From the NCBI RefSeq assembly GCF_035046485.1, contig NC_085138.1:30901047-30965046 (forward strand): a stretch of DNA of 64,000 nt, read 5' to 3'. A program made the position numbers and the translations under genes. Origin of the DNA: Aedes albopictus (Eukaryota > Arthropoda > Insecta > Diptera > Culicidae). Positions 45,191 to 56,482 of this stretch are shown piece after piece. Position 1 is the first letter of the stretch; every line of letters starts with the position of its first letter. A model generated the notes under the pieces. The model was not told where the DNA came from. It ran no database searches and was given only the letters and a program-made list of their open reading frames with translations.

Positions 45191-46015
45191 TTTATTATTT
45201 CTTCCAAAATTCATTTTATTATTATTTTTTCAGCGATTGCTTAATACAATCATCTCAAGATTGTTCCAGCTATTTCTTCAAAGATTCCTTTATTATAAAT
45301 CTCATAATCTTCCCGAAATTGCAGCATGAATTTCTTTGGAAATTTCTGCAAGGTTCTTTCAGAACATTCCTTAAAAAAAGAACGTTCAAAGAAGATTTTA
45401 AAATTTCTCCAGCTAAACTCCAAGGTATTGTTTCAGGGTTTTCTTCAGATATTGTTGAAAGTTTTTTTTTTCAGAGACGTCTTTGAAGGACTGTTTGCAG
45501 ATCAGAAGATATTCCTTAGCCTATCTTGACGCATGGAAAATTTGTTGCCTGAATCGCCCAAGAAACCGTTTTTTCATCGATCGCAGAACGCAGTTGCTAA
45601 GAAATGACAGTTCAAATGACAGTCAGAGTCACCATAGAAAATTTCGGCCAGGAATTGGTTGTTTCTTGAGCGATTCCTGTTGAACTCGAAACTGCGCTTA
45701 AGGATTGAAAAAATTCTCCTAGAAATCGAGATCTTTGTGGAGTATCTTTTGGAATTTCTTCAGGAATTTCATGGAAACTTCCAAAGGGAATATCCCCAAA
45801 AAATTATACAGAGGTTCGCAGAAATTCCTGCACAAAATCAAATAGGGATTTCTTCAGAAATTCGTTCAGAATTTCTTGGAATTTCTCCTGGAATTCTTCA
45901 GAAAATTTCTCATAAGATTCCTCAAGGAAGTCCATGTTCGTTATCCCACGGAGATCCTCCATGTATTCTTCCACGAAATGCTTCAAAAGTTCCTGATTTC
46001 CTTCAGGAGTATTAA
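45191..46015. repeat. Filler, mostly pyrimidine-rich top strand
   Basis: TTCTTCAGAAATTC-type repeats with a distinct insert at about 45480-45650 (a frame of 66 codons, no domain). No gene supported. Confidence 0.45.
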
Positions 46016-48480
46016 CTTGAAGCAAATACTATTAAACTGCAGTTTTTTTTTTGAGTTTTTTCTCGAAAGTGAAGTAGTTTCCATTCCACACAAGTTTTGA
46101 TATTTAATTATCCATATTGATGAAGCAAAAATTACTGCCAAGAAAAATCTAGAGATAGGGTGCGGGCATCGGTTTTGGTCAGTCTAAGGGAAATCGCTTG
46201 TTATAAAAACAGCCAGTAGTTCTATGAAAACTACTAATGTGTCAAATTGAAGGTTTAATCTATATTCTTAAGGAAAAATGCACTGTTCATACACTAGTTT
46301 ATAAAAAAAAACGAAAGTCATGAACTTCGATCAATGATCAAATTTTTTTATGCATAATTCTTTCTGATATCAAAAAATTTAGGGTAGAACAATTTTTTAG
46401 TTGTTTTAAGGTTTTTAAAATATGGAATTTTCCTAAATTCAAATGTTTTGTGTTGCAGTCGACGGAATTTAAATCTTTCAACATAATTAGAAAGCTGAAT
46501 ATAATATGTTTCGATCATCAGAACATAATTTTTGCATCAAATTAGTGGGATTCGAGATATTGATGATTGTATAGGCCAATCTCCTTAAATTTGAGCAAAA
46601 TTTCCAAAAAAAATAATGAAGATTTGTATTTTTTTTATTAAGAATTATTTTAATTGATTCGCTTGTAATTTCTTTCTCTACGTATTTTTGAAACGTTAGA
46701 TGTAAGCCAGCTACTGTAAAAAAATCAGCTTAATCAGTGCATTGGATACGGAAAACAGAACGACTTTGCTTAAAAATAGAAAAAAAAATCGATTTCAAGT
46801 TGACAGCCTTGTATGGAAAGTCGAAAAAAATTCCGTTATATGTACTGTAATTTTATTCCTTCACGTTTCCGAACTCAGGACATTATACACAAAAAATGAT
46901 CATGAGTTTACCGAGTTCAAAAATGCTGTACAATAGTGTAATAGAAGCTCAGCGTCAGTTTTGGCCATATTCTTAAATTTGGTTTCTATTTTGGCCAATC
47001 ACGTGTATTTCTTATGGGAGTGGCCAAATTAAAAGCACCCTGACCAAAATAAACACATAATTAGTATCTATGGTTGTCACAGCTATAATCAGCATATTGT
47101 ATTGGGGTCTTATAGTAAAAAAACAAATTTAGGCTGATTTAGATTTCTGACCAAAACTGATGCTTCTACACTACTCAATATTAAGACTGGAATTTCTTAA
47201 GCATTTTTTTTTAATTCAGCAGGTCTTTTGGTAATTTTCTATGCCTATGCTATGTTTTGGCCATTTTTTTAATTACCCAGCAATCTCTTCGGTTAACCCT
47301 TTTGCAAATTGTTCGGTAATGTCTCCAGTAATTAACTCAGCTGTGCTTTAGGGAAGGTCATCGTAAATTTGTTTATTTTTTTTTGGAATTCCCCAAGCCA
47401 TTTTTTCGGGCATATTTTTTGTAAATCCTCTGAGATTTCCACATATAGATTGTTTCAGAAATTATTAATACACTTTGTTTATTCAATTAAATGAACTGTT
47501 TTAATGATTTTTACCAACTTGTTTCAGAGTATAGCATATTGTACTCCATAGTTTTATATTTCCTTTCAATTGTCTTGATATTTGAAAGAACAATCGAGTT
47601 CTCTAACAAATAACTTAATTTTTCAAATTTGCATTTGCACAAAGGTGTTTTTCAATGATTTCAACATTATTTATCACTAAATACCAAAAATTATCTAAAT
47701 TTTTATCACATTCGCTTTCTCAGAATGCCTTGATCAAAATTTAGGAAAAATCGATAAAGGCATTTTCCCAACATTTTTTCGGAGATCGAATTTCTTATTT
47801 TTTAAGGTTTTCTACGGAACAAGAACTACCATACATTTTCTTAGCTTTCCTGAGCGCATTTAATATAAACAGACTTATTTTTACAGCTCATTCGATCCTT
47901 CAGATGGCGAAGCTTGTCATACCATAAAAACGAATGCAGTAAACAGTAATTAAGACATTCATTTGCTTAACGTTTGTTGCTACTGGTGTTGTTGAGAAAT
48001 TTGGAACAAAAAAAAAATGTATTGAGAAGGCCCGTAATGGTGGTCCTTGATCAAATATTCCAGTAAAAATTACTCTTACCAATCGAGAAATATATGTTAT
48101 TATCGATACAGTCATTTTTATTGTGTTTGGAAATTAAATATTTTATCTGTGAGATTTTTATCTTTTCTACTATGCTACATTTTTTGACCACTTTGTGCAA
48201 CTTCAAATTTTAATCATCTAGTTTACAGAGCCCTATTTTTTAACTTTCACCAGAAACATCAACAAAATTGGTATTACTTGCTTCGTTAGCATGTTTATTT
48301 TAAGAGCTAGAAGAAACTTTTTTACATATTATGCTCAAATTGAAATGGCAGTTGATCGTTACGTGTATTTATAATTTCTGAAACAGTCTATAAATCCCTG
48401 TCGAAATTGTGTAGGATTTTTTTGGAATCTTTTGGTAAACTCTTAAAAAAATCCATGCAGAAGGAATTTACAAATTTCTT
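46016..48480. other. AT-rich unassigned DNA
   Basis: Very AT-rich with poly-A/T runs and scattered TTGGCCA words. Short frames (46742-46936 plus, 47900-48115 minus) have no recognisable domain. Holds one MITE (46935-47172). Confidence 0.4.
46935..47172. mobile_element. MITE (AGTGTAATAGAAGC ends)
   Basis: The left end AGTGTAATAGAAGCTCAGCG and right end GATGCTTCTACACT form imperfect TIRs followed by TCAGTTTTGGCC/GACCAAAACTGA. 238 bp, AT-rich interior, no protein. Target duplication unclear. Confidence 0.6.
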
Positions 48481-48689
48481 TTGTGAATTCCATCTTCAAT
48501 TCCTATGAATTGAATGGAAAAATTTTGCGTGAGTATTTTTTTTTCTTAAGAATGCCCTCGGCTACTCCTTTTGAACAAACTTTAAATCTTGTTTTAGAAA
48601 TGTCATCGACAATTTCTTTTAAAATTTCTCAGGCAAAAATTTTTGAGGTTTTTTTAGATTTTTTTTTAAAATACTCCAACAATTTGCAG

Positions 48690-48896
48690 GGGACCGCGAT
48701 CGGGTGGCTTTGTTCGAAGGAAGAAGTGAAGAATGATGCATGTTTGGGGCAGTTGCGATGGGGATCTCGATCGGGTTGTATTGTTCGGCGGAAAAAAAAG
48801 TGACGCTTGTTTGTGGCAGTTGCGATGAAAATCTCGGTCGCGTAGCATTGTACGAAGGAATAAGTGAGGAGTGACACGTGTTTGGGGCGGGTGCAC
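48690..48896 (+). repeat. CpG-rich tandem repeat, 3 units of 67-70 bp
   Basis: Units start at 48690, 48760 and 48827 with GGGGATCTCGATCGGGT-like text and end GTTTGGGGCAGTTGCGAT. Much more GC than its AT-rich surroundings. Three tandem minus-strand frames give repeating peptides; not a gene. Confidence 0.75.
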
Positions 48897-49303
48897 ATTT
48901 CCCTTCCTCGTGAAGTGATAAAAACGGATGAACACTTGGTAGCAAACAGTATTACAGAAAATTGAAGGAGTCAAGGAATGGTTGCGGTCATCCTACGACA
49001 TGGAACTGGGTGAGATCATTCCGAGTTTTTTTTTTCTTTACATACTAGAAGAAGTTGGGCTAATTTCGCCAATGCGTTTTCATGAGGACTCCTGGAGTCT
49101 GTAATATCTGCAAATTAATCTTGTAGTTTTGGTGCAGGTCTAATATTGAAGCGATAAAAATGTTAGAAGAAAGTGATTGCAGTTCACACTAATCATTGAG
49201 CAAATTTAAAATAATTGGCTTAATTACCTCAACGGCTATCGAACACAGGTAACACATGGAACTACTCTTAGTAAAATGCATAATTCGAAAACAGCTATCT
49301 AAG

Positions 49304-49520
49304 CTTGAAAGTTTATTCTCGGTATATTCTAAGTTCAATATTGTGTGAAACGCGCGACTATTTTCGTGAGTCGATCGGTTTTCTCGGTAGGAAGGTGGGT
49401 ACGCGAATATTGAATGCAAAATCAGAAGCGCGCGATAACTTTCGTGGGAAAGTTGGTTTTCACGGTAGTGTAAACGATCAATGCGGTAACGCATTTAATA
49501 TAGAAAGATCGTTGACGTAT
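49304..49520 (+). repeat. CpG-rich tandem repeat, about 78-bp unit
   Basis: Two full units and a partial one around CGCGCGACTATTTTCGTG (49351) and CGCGCGATAACTTTCGTG (49430), each followed by GGTTTTCTCGGTAG or GGTTTTCACGGTAG. The frames on both strands repeat a short peptide and are products of the repeat. Confidence 0.65.
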
Positions 49521-49605
49521 GTGCATTACCCTTACTATCGCGACCAAATAAATCATATTCGGGATGAAGACCGTGTCGTGTATTTTCATATAACTTGTGG
49601 ATCAT

Positions 49606-49945
49606 AACACCTACCAAAGGTGTCTCCAAGATCCACACCTTTCCCTACCCTACTATCAAATACTCCTTCCCGAGACAACTGTGGGATGCTGTGGATTCCA
49701 CGGTTTCTAGTAACAACGATTGTCGAACTAACATTCCTTTCCTTTCCCGATGACTGTAAGGACGTGGCCGGCGCCGTTATTGACTTTAAAATATTGAACT
49801 CTCGATTTGTGCACATTGAGAGTGTGTAGCTAGTCCCAAGCACCATTCATTGGATCTCTGTGCAACTTCGATTGTTCTGGTCAATCACGGAGTAGCAACT
49901 ACGATGTGTACGGTTATCTTTGCTTTACTTTGCTTTGCTTTAAAT
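49606..49945 (+). mobile_element. Probable LINE 3' end with (CTTTG)n tail
   Basis: A non-filler segment (GTGGGATGCTGTGGATTCCA, AAGGACGTGGCCGGCGCCGT, CCAAGCACCATTCATTGG) ending in TTTGCTTTACTTTGCTTTGC. A 3' microsatellite-like tail is typical of several non-LTR retrotransposons. I remember similar text in Aedes repeats but cannot name the element. No ORF remains. Confidence 0.45.
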
Positions 49946-50271
49946 TCTTTCCGGATCGCTTTGGCAATTCCTTCAGAAATTGCTATGGAAATTCATTCGC
50001 CAATTCGATTGAATTTTTTTTTTCGGAAACAACTTATCTTCAGTTATTCAGTTATTATTTTGAGGATTCCTTCAGCAATTCCTTTAGGAATTTTTCTGGG
50101 ATTGTATTTGTGAAAACGTTCGGAAAATAATTTTTAATTCCCTGAGCAATTATTTCGAGAATCATTTCAAAAAGTTCCTTCAGCATATTTTTCGGGACAT
50201 GCATCATAAATTTATTTGTGATGGCCTGTGACAATTACTATTTAAATTTCTTTGACACACATATTCTTTTG
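49946..50271. repeat. Filler
   Basis: ATTCCTTCAGAAATTG-type AT-rich filler up to the SINE. No gene. Confidence 0.45.
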
Positions 50272-50281
50272 CATGATATCT

Positions 50282-50565
50282 CTCTCTCTCTCTCTTCTTG
50301 GCGTAGCGTCCTCATTGGGACAAAGCCTGCTTCTCAGCTTAGTGTTCTATGAGCACTTCCACAGTTATTAACTGAGAGCTTCCTCTGCCAATGACCATTT
50401 TGCATGCGTATATCGTGTGGCAGGCACGAAGATACTCTATGCCCAAGGAAGTCAAGGAAATTTCCTTTACGAAAAGATCCTGGACCGACCGGGAATCGAA
50501 CCCGTCACCCTCAGCATGGTCATGCTGAATACCCGTGCGTTTACCGCCTCGGCTATATGGGCCCT
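50282..50565 (-). mobile_element. tRNA-derived SINE, Feilai-related second family
   Basis: On the minus strand: box A ATAGCCGAGGCGGTAAACG, box B GGGTTCGATTCCCGG, then a body with CTTGGGCATAGAGTATCTTC, GTGGAAGTGCTCATAGAACA, GGCTTTGTCCCAATGAGGAC and a (GA)n tail. The duplication CATGATATCT flanks it (50272-50281 and 50566-50575). Parts of the body match the Feilai-like SINE at 9391, so the two share a 3' module with different tRNA heads. Confidence 0.8.
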
Positions 50566-50575
50566 CATGATATCT

Positions 50576-51001
50576 AGGGTTATCAAATCGGACGCAAATC
50601 GACGGAGATATGGGCCTGAAAAAATTACATATTTTTAGGATGTGACCCCCAACTTTTGATCAGGAGTGTACGTAGGAGTTCCGAAGGAATTTTCGACAAT
50701 GTTTGTGAATGCCTTTTTGAAAAATTCTTAAACAAGTTGACAACAAATTTAAAATGCATTTCTGGAGAAATCAACAAAAATTCTGAAAAAAACCCCAAAG
50801 AATTATTGAGCAAATTTTTGTGAGAATAGCCGAAGCAGTTCATAAATGATGCTGGAAAAATACCCAATAAATTATCGCAGGAATGAAAAGCATTTCCCGA
50901 AAAAAAACCATAAGTATTTATAAAGTTTGAAATAGTCGCTGAACAAAATAACAATATTCTTGAATTGAACGTGTTTTATTCTTGTCGACTGGCATGAATT
51001 A
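50576..51001. repeat. Purine-rich filler
   Basis: GAAATCAACAAAAATTC-type AT-rich filler. The minus-strand frame at 50625-50954 is low complexity. Confidence 0.45.
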
Positions 51002-51124
51002 GTGGACTATGGACCTATGCATGAGTTCACCTATTTGACGTTTGAGCGAGTCGTCAGAAAATTAACTCGTTTCCATGACACTGCTCAAAAGTCAAACGGA
51101 TGAATACGTGCATTGGTCCACACC
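51002..51124. mobile_element. Short MITE, imperfect TIRs
   Basis: GTGGACTATGGACCTATGCA...TTTGACGTTTGAGCGAGT on the left is mirrored by CTGCTCAAAAGTCAAACGG...CGTGCATTGGTCCAC on the right, arms of about 50 bases with mismatches. 123 bp, no coding. Confidence 0.55.
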
Positions 51125-51153
51125 CCGGCTTATACGAACTGCCCATATTGTAA

Positions 51154-51448
51154 CTGAACACGCTAAGAAAATGTTACTCTAAAATGAGTAAGATTCACAC
51201 AAAACTGAGCTAAACTGGAACAGCTAAAAAATGAGTAAATTGCATTTCCAGTGATAGCGCTGGCCCAAGTGCAAAAATCCAACTGGTTTAAGCCGTATAA
51301 TATTCTTCGCATCATCAAGAATATTATACGGCTTAAACTGATGAGATTTTCGCACTTGGGCCAGCGCTATCGCTGGAAAAAAAATTTACTCAATTTTGAG
51401 TTGTCCCACTTTAGCTCGAAAATGAGTGAATTTTCTGACCGTGAACAG
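51154..51448. mobile_element. Palindromic MITE, long hairpin
   Basis: Nearly the whole 295 bp is one inverted repeat centred at about 51314. The inner arms are almost perfect (CCAGCGATAGCGCTGGCCCA, TTTAAGCCGTATAATATTCT), the outer arms weaker (CTGAACACGCTAAG/...CCGTGAACAG). Adjacent to another MITE at 51002. Confidence 0.75.
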
Positions 51449-51788
51449 ACTTCAACTTCTGGAGCAATCAAGGGAGGGGCGGATCATATTTGTACGCTAC
51501 TCACTGATGACCTGGATCTCCGAGTCGCAAGACCTTCATTTCCAGATGGTGGCTCCAAAGAGGATACAAATTAGTATATGTGTAAGAATCAAATATTATT
51601 GAATGGATTCGTTAAAACTGGTTCAAAGGGCCGGTAATGTTGTAAAATGATTTATTTATTATCGAATTATTATTTGAACTTAAGCAGAAACGAATAAAAA
51701 CTTGGACTTTGGACTTGATAATCACTTAGAGAACATTTAAGAAAATCTGGTCAGGCCTATGACACAGTGAGACTATACATGTCTACTA

Positions 51789-52535
51789 AGGTGGCCCAAA
51801 CTTATATGAAAAAAAAAATTTCGAAAAATGCCAAGTCTTACCTCCAAAATCAGTTGTTTTGGACTCCCAGAAGCTACGGTCAAAATTTGAGCAAAATTGA
51901 TTAAGCCTAAGGGGGCGCTCAAAACGCTTGAAGTTTGTATGGAAAAACTTGGCCAAATATATGCAGAAATTATTAATTTTCGAATTTTGTCGCTGGGTGG
52001 CGCTGTAAACATTCAATAATCAAACCCTTTGGTATTGTTGTAGGTGACTATATGCCAAATAACTTTGTCGAAGACCGCAAAGTGATCCAACGTCTGTGAA
52101 AAAAGTTATAGCCTAGGTAAAGTGAGGATAAACTTTATTGTTGTTTTTTCAATACGTAAAAGAATAATATCAATAATAAAATCTCAATACTTTGCTTCAC
52201 TTTGTCTAGGATATAACTTTTTTTCATTGCCGGGGAATGTCTTCGCGGTCTTCGACAAAGTTGTTTGGCATATAGTCATCTACAATAATAACAAAGGGTT
52301 TGATTATTGAATGCTTACAGCGCCACCTAGCGACAAAATTCGAAAACTAGTAATTTCTGCATACATTTGACCAGGTTTTCCCATACAAACTTCAAGCGTT
52401 TTGAACGCCCCCTTAGGCTCAACCGATTTTGCTCAAATTTTGTACGTAGCTTCTGGGAGTCTAAAACAATTGATTTAGGAGGTAAGACTTGGCATTTTTC
52501 GAAATTTTTGTTTTTCATATAAGTGTGGGCCACCC
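51789..52535. mobile_element. Foldback MITE, TA target, about 330-bp arms
   Basis: Ends AGGTGGCCCAAAC and GTGTGGGCCACCC, flanked by TA (51787-51788, 52536-52537), which suggests Tc1/mariner-type targeting. Arms include CAAGTCTTACCTCC, TTTTGAGCGCC/GGGGGCGC, CGCTGGGTGGCGCTGTAAAC and AACTTTGTCGAAGACCGC in inverse order on the right. Minus-strand frames at 51773-52016 and 52327-52533 are the two arms, not genes. Confidence 0.75.
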
Positions 52536-52863
52536 TAATGTCTACCTTTATTCACACCCCTCAGTACTAAGTTGGACTCATAAATTATGTTCAATTTAGT
52601 ACGGCAAACATTTTTACTAAGATTGGTTTTGATGTCCAATGATTTACGGATCCGTCTTCTGTTAGGATCCCAAAGTAAAATCAACGAGAGAGTGTGCGCC
52701 TACATCCAGGTGCTACGAAAAGCTACACTCTTAAAGGTAACATCATTGAGCCATAGGCCGTTCTCGATCCGAACAGTTCTCCAAATTGTTGACGTAAACA
52801 GCTGTGCTTTTCCATGGTAAAGATATCCTTAGGGATCGTTATTTTTAGTTGGATGCAATTAGG

Positions 52864-53055
52864 CCTTGTTATCTCATGGACACCATGGCAATTGGGGGAT
52901 TACTCAAGGCACGAAAAAGGAAGTGGCGGCCGTCGTCAATAGGCATAATGCTTACGAGTCAATTGGGAATAATGACTACATTTATCCATGCTTTTGGAAT
53001 AAGGACCTCATCAGCTTGGCTACTGCGAGGTGCTACTATCGATGCCGGTGCGTGG
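52864..53055 (+). CDS. Possible internal coding exon (weak)
   Basis: A frame opens immediately after GCAATTAG (a possible 3' splice site, though the pyrimidine tract is poor) and runs 64 codons to a consensus donor G|GTGAGTAAG at 53056. The residues are protein-like (for example GNNDYIYPCFWNKDLISLAT), Cys/Tyr rich at the end. There is no ATG in frame near the start. Another frame is also open across it. The neighbouring frame 52587-52820 has no recognisable domain. I do not recognise a family; a decayed transposon ORF is equally possible. Confidence 0.22.
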
Positions 53056-55616
53056 GTGAGTAAGTACGAAGAAAGCGGAGTAGAAAATGCTGAATTTTCA
53101 GAAACGAGGAGATGATTCAGGGTCTGTTGTTAAGGCAAATTTCCATGTCATTATGAAATGGAAAAACATGGTTGGACGGTGTACTCATTGACGAGTTCAT
53201 CTCCCAGCAAACGCTGAATCCTGATGTAGTCCTAGTGGTTTTTGGATGCTTTGGAGTAAGCATGTCGATTTTTCGAACTATAACTCATCGAAAATTTACC
53301 GAAATTTTCAACAGACTTCTTTGAAGTAATGCATGGCGTAAGCAAGTCCCGGTGTGTACTTACCACGATAAATAAATGGAAATGCTCCAAAATTCCTCAC
53401 CGTTCCAACGATCAAAGCACAGCAATCCAACCAAGGGGAATATTCCGCACCGATTCCGAAAGTTAATAAGCAATTTACATCGCTAGATCATTATAATCCC
53501 GTCCAAAAACCCGGCAACCCGAGATTTGACGTTGTTCTCGTCTGCGACATCATCGCAAGGATATAATTGAAAAACTGTCGATAGCATTCCGTCCGTCGTC
53601 ATCTCGCGGAGAGAGAGAAAAAAAACTGGAGCAAACGACACGCTTTCCAGATTACCACCGCCCACCCGTCGTCGTCGGAATTTCGGGGAAACGGGTGTTT
53701 GAAAAAGCTGCCAAAAGAACAAACAACCATCATCGAGTTCGAATTAGCGCGTCTGTGGGTGGTGGACCATCCGCACAGCCAGGGCCAGTCAGTGAGGAGA
53801 AAAGAACTCGTCTCGGCTTCTCCACTGACGACAACACGTGTGCCATGGGGGTGGAAATCGACGAAGCCCGAAAAAATAACAGGAATAAGAAGACGCGATA
53901 AATTCGCCGTAATCTGGCGATGACACGTAATTACCAGCGACTAAGTATTAGGACTACTAGGCTAAGGAAGAATAACCCCGGAATCGACTCAGTCAATGCA
54001 ATGGTGCGGAGTGGACTGTCTCCGGTTGCTTTTTTTGGTAGACATGGCGAAAAATGAAGCGAAACGGCTTCTTTGGAACATGGTTGTCACTGCCAAACGG
54101 TGCTGCAAAATTGATAATAATGATCAAAATAGGCATTTTGTTCTATCTAAACTTCCACAAGCTGTGAAACGTTTATCGAAAGTTCAGAAATGCTTGCGGC
54201 CAAGCAGATGAATGTCGTGAAGCAAGTAGATTCTAAAACAACTTCCAGAAGAATTTAAGATTTAATTTACAGGATTTTTCTTCTCATTTCCAGGATTTAA
54301 CTCGAAAAAATTACATGTTTTTTTTCTAATCGTTCAAAATGATCGTCTATTTGATTTTTCCTCACAAGCTATTTTACTAAGATTTCCAGGAACTTGAATG
54401 TTCCAACCGTACAAAGTTCCATTCAAGTGCAGCGTGAGCCCGTTATGCAGCTTGAAAGCAGCTTAAGATGCTCTCTGGAACGTCGTATAACCTTAAGCTA
54501 CTTATGAGCATACTTATGCTTCTAATGCAGCCAGAAAGTTTCAATAGGAGCCTAATCTGGCCTTTGTGGATCTTTAAAGCATATTTTGTCATTCCATGGC
54601 ACAGTAGTAATTTTATAACTCAATTAATCCTGCCTTGATGCATAAACTTTAACACATTGAAATTACCAGCGAGAAAAATGATCAACAGTTTTTTTTCTAC
54701 TTCTACAACCATTCCACCTCCAGACTGCCCCGACAAAAACAACCATGTCAACTCCCGACCATGGATAACATTTCAATCCTCCTCTGCTCTGCCTGAACCA
54801 AAGCAGAATTGATTATGGAGCATATGCTCCATCCATCTGCAGCCGTCCCCCAACTGACTAAACAGGACACGGGATAAAGCTCATTCACTGCTGCACGAGC
54901 ACGTTACCCTTTGAACCGCAAAAACCTCACCATCAGGACTGTAGGACTGTGCCAGTCTGTATATGTTTGTGAAAAGCGCAGACATTCCGACCGGCGGCGC
55001 CTTTTCACGAAGAACACAGACAGCAGTGTTCTCAATTACTTTGGGGCAAAACACTAGCACCCGGACAAATGCATGGGTGCAGTAATAACACTCTGTAACA
55101 TTCATCTAATCTTTGTACCTACTAGCCGGTCTGGATGGGGACATGATAAGAACGAAAGTTGGTGCCTGAGCAGAGAGAGATAACAACTCACACACAATTT
55201 AACAATATCAGGAGGTCGGCCCGAAAGGCATGTTACCCTCCATTTTGGACATTTGTGCCACAAACAAAACTTGCAAACATTCCCTAAGTTGTGGGTTTTA
55301 TTTTTTTTTTGTGCTTTTATGTACACGAATTCGAAGTTTGGTCACTGGGACACAACTCACTTAAACGCTAAACTAAGATTGATTTATTCTACCCTGCTTT
55401 ACCTATAATTACAATTCATTCCGATGTGGCCATGAATGCCATCTCAGCACCTCGTGGTCGGAGTCTGATCGACCTCACTCGATAACCGCTGACGCTGCTC
55501 CATGTCTCAGTCACGAACGATCGATGAAATTCGGTCAAATTAGCTGACTCCAACGTTAACTTACGGGTTTGGTATTGGGACTTTCCAGGAATTCCTTCAG
55601 AACTCCTTTCAAATAC
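53056..55616. other. Mostly unique-looking DNA, GC-richer 53480-53960
   Basis: Single-copy-looking sequence with no SINE, TIR or filler signature for over 2 kb. 53480-53960 is GC-rich with overlapping open frames on both strands and no domain. 54360-54620 has internally repeated CTTAAGC/GCAGCTTAAG words. 55310-55560 (TTGGTCACTGGGACAC...CTCGTGGTCGGAGTCTGATC) may be retroelement-derived. No gene supported. Confidence 0.35.
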
Positions 55617-55862
55617 AAGACAGGCTAGTGGATAACGCTTCTGATTCGTATGCAGAAGGTCCTGGGTTCAATCCCTGACCCGTTCCTTTCCTAATTTCTT
55701 TATACTTTCTCTCATCTCTCTACATATTCAACTCATGTATACTCATATGTTCATAGCCATCGCTAGGAAGAACCAGAAACGGTTGAAAAGCCGATTCTAT
55801 TGCTTTCTACTTTCACAACACAGTGTTTGATATATTATATAACGCCTACGAGTTATGCAATT
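55617..55862 (+). mobile_element. tRNA-derived SINE, CAGAAGGTCCTGGG family, copy 2
   Basis: A head with GGCTAGTGGATAACGCTTC and box B GGGTTCAATCCC, a body CTCTACATATTCAACTCATG, ATAGCCATCGCTAG, AGAAACGGTTGAAAAGCC, CACAACACAGTGTTTG, and the end TATAACGCCTACGAGTTATG. Longer than copy 1 at 41478. The first bases of box A are degraded. Confidence 0.75.
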
Positions 55863-56338
55863 AAGCGAACAGTACCACATTAGCTTCCCAGCCAACAAAT
55901 TGGTTCACATTACTCAACTACAACTCTGCTAAGTGAGCCCTTACTCGATTGAGGAAGATTGTTTAAAATGCACAGATTTGCTCTATTCGCACAAATCTGG
56001 AGGCCATATACGTACATTTCTCTGAAATCATTCTGTCATATACAACTGCAGATGAATTGATCTGTCGCAATATATAACTTCGATTACAACTGTGTTTGGA
56101 TATCAATATGATTTCCTTTTTATAAAAAATAAAAAAAAAACGGAAGCAAAGCGATATGCGAGTCTTGATATTTTGAATAATAGCTTCATATCCAGATACT
56201 CTACCACTGAGCCGTTCATTTGATGTTGTAGGGTGCAGAATTTTGGCAAATATAAGTATTTTATGGACTGGCCAGTAGACAATTAGTGCGGGCGATCTTA
56301 AAACATAAACACATGACCGAACCGAAGTTGACTGGACG
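55863..56338 (+). other. Upstream region of the candidate first exon
   Basis: AT-rich DNA becoming GC-richer near 56290. An upstream ATG at 56313 opens a 32-codon frame out of phase with the main candidate start at 56339 and overlapping it, which would act as an overlapping uORF if transcribed. No TATA box is seen at a confident position. Confidence 0.3.
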
Positions 56339-56482
56339 ATGTCGACTGCAGTGCCGGCGGGAGGTGATGGAAAAGTACGACCGTCCGGGAGAACAAAACC
56401 TTACCTAATATCAGCACTAATGGAATTCCACGATACGGCCAGCACGGTCCTGGTTCAGCGTCGAAGTACAATGGAAACCCAG
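56339..56482 (+). CDS. Candidate first coding exon (48 codons, phase 0 donor)
   Basis: ATG at 56339 begins 48 codons ending exactly at CCCAG|GTAGGA, a plausible 5' splice site (donor GT at 56483); the frame hits a stop eight codons into the presumed intron. The residues are mixed and hydrophilic with no low complexity: an Ala/Gly-rich start, a short basic patch, KPYLISALMEFHDTA, then VQRRSTMETQ. No signal peptide or membrane segment. Composition and GC differ from surrounding AT-rich DNA, and the codons look used, not random. I do not recognise the protein, and I cannot identify a matching next exon in the remaining window, so the first intron would be long. Confidence 0.42.

Noticed and set aside
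51773..52533. Frames of 68-79 codons on the minus strand as small genes
   Set aside because: They lie in the two arms of the TA-flanked foldback element and mirror each other.
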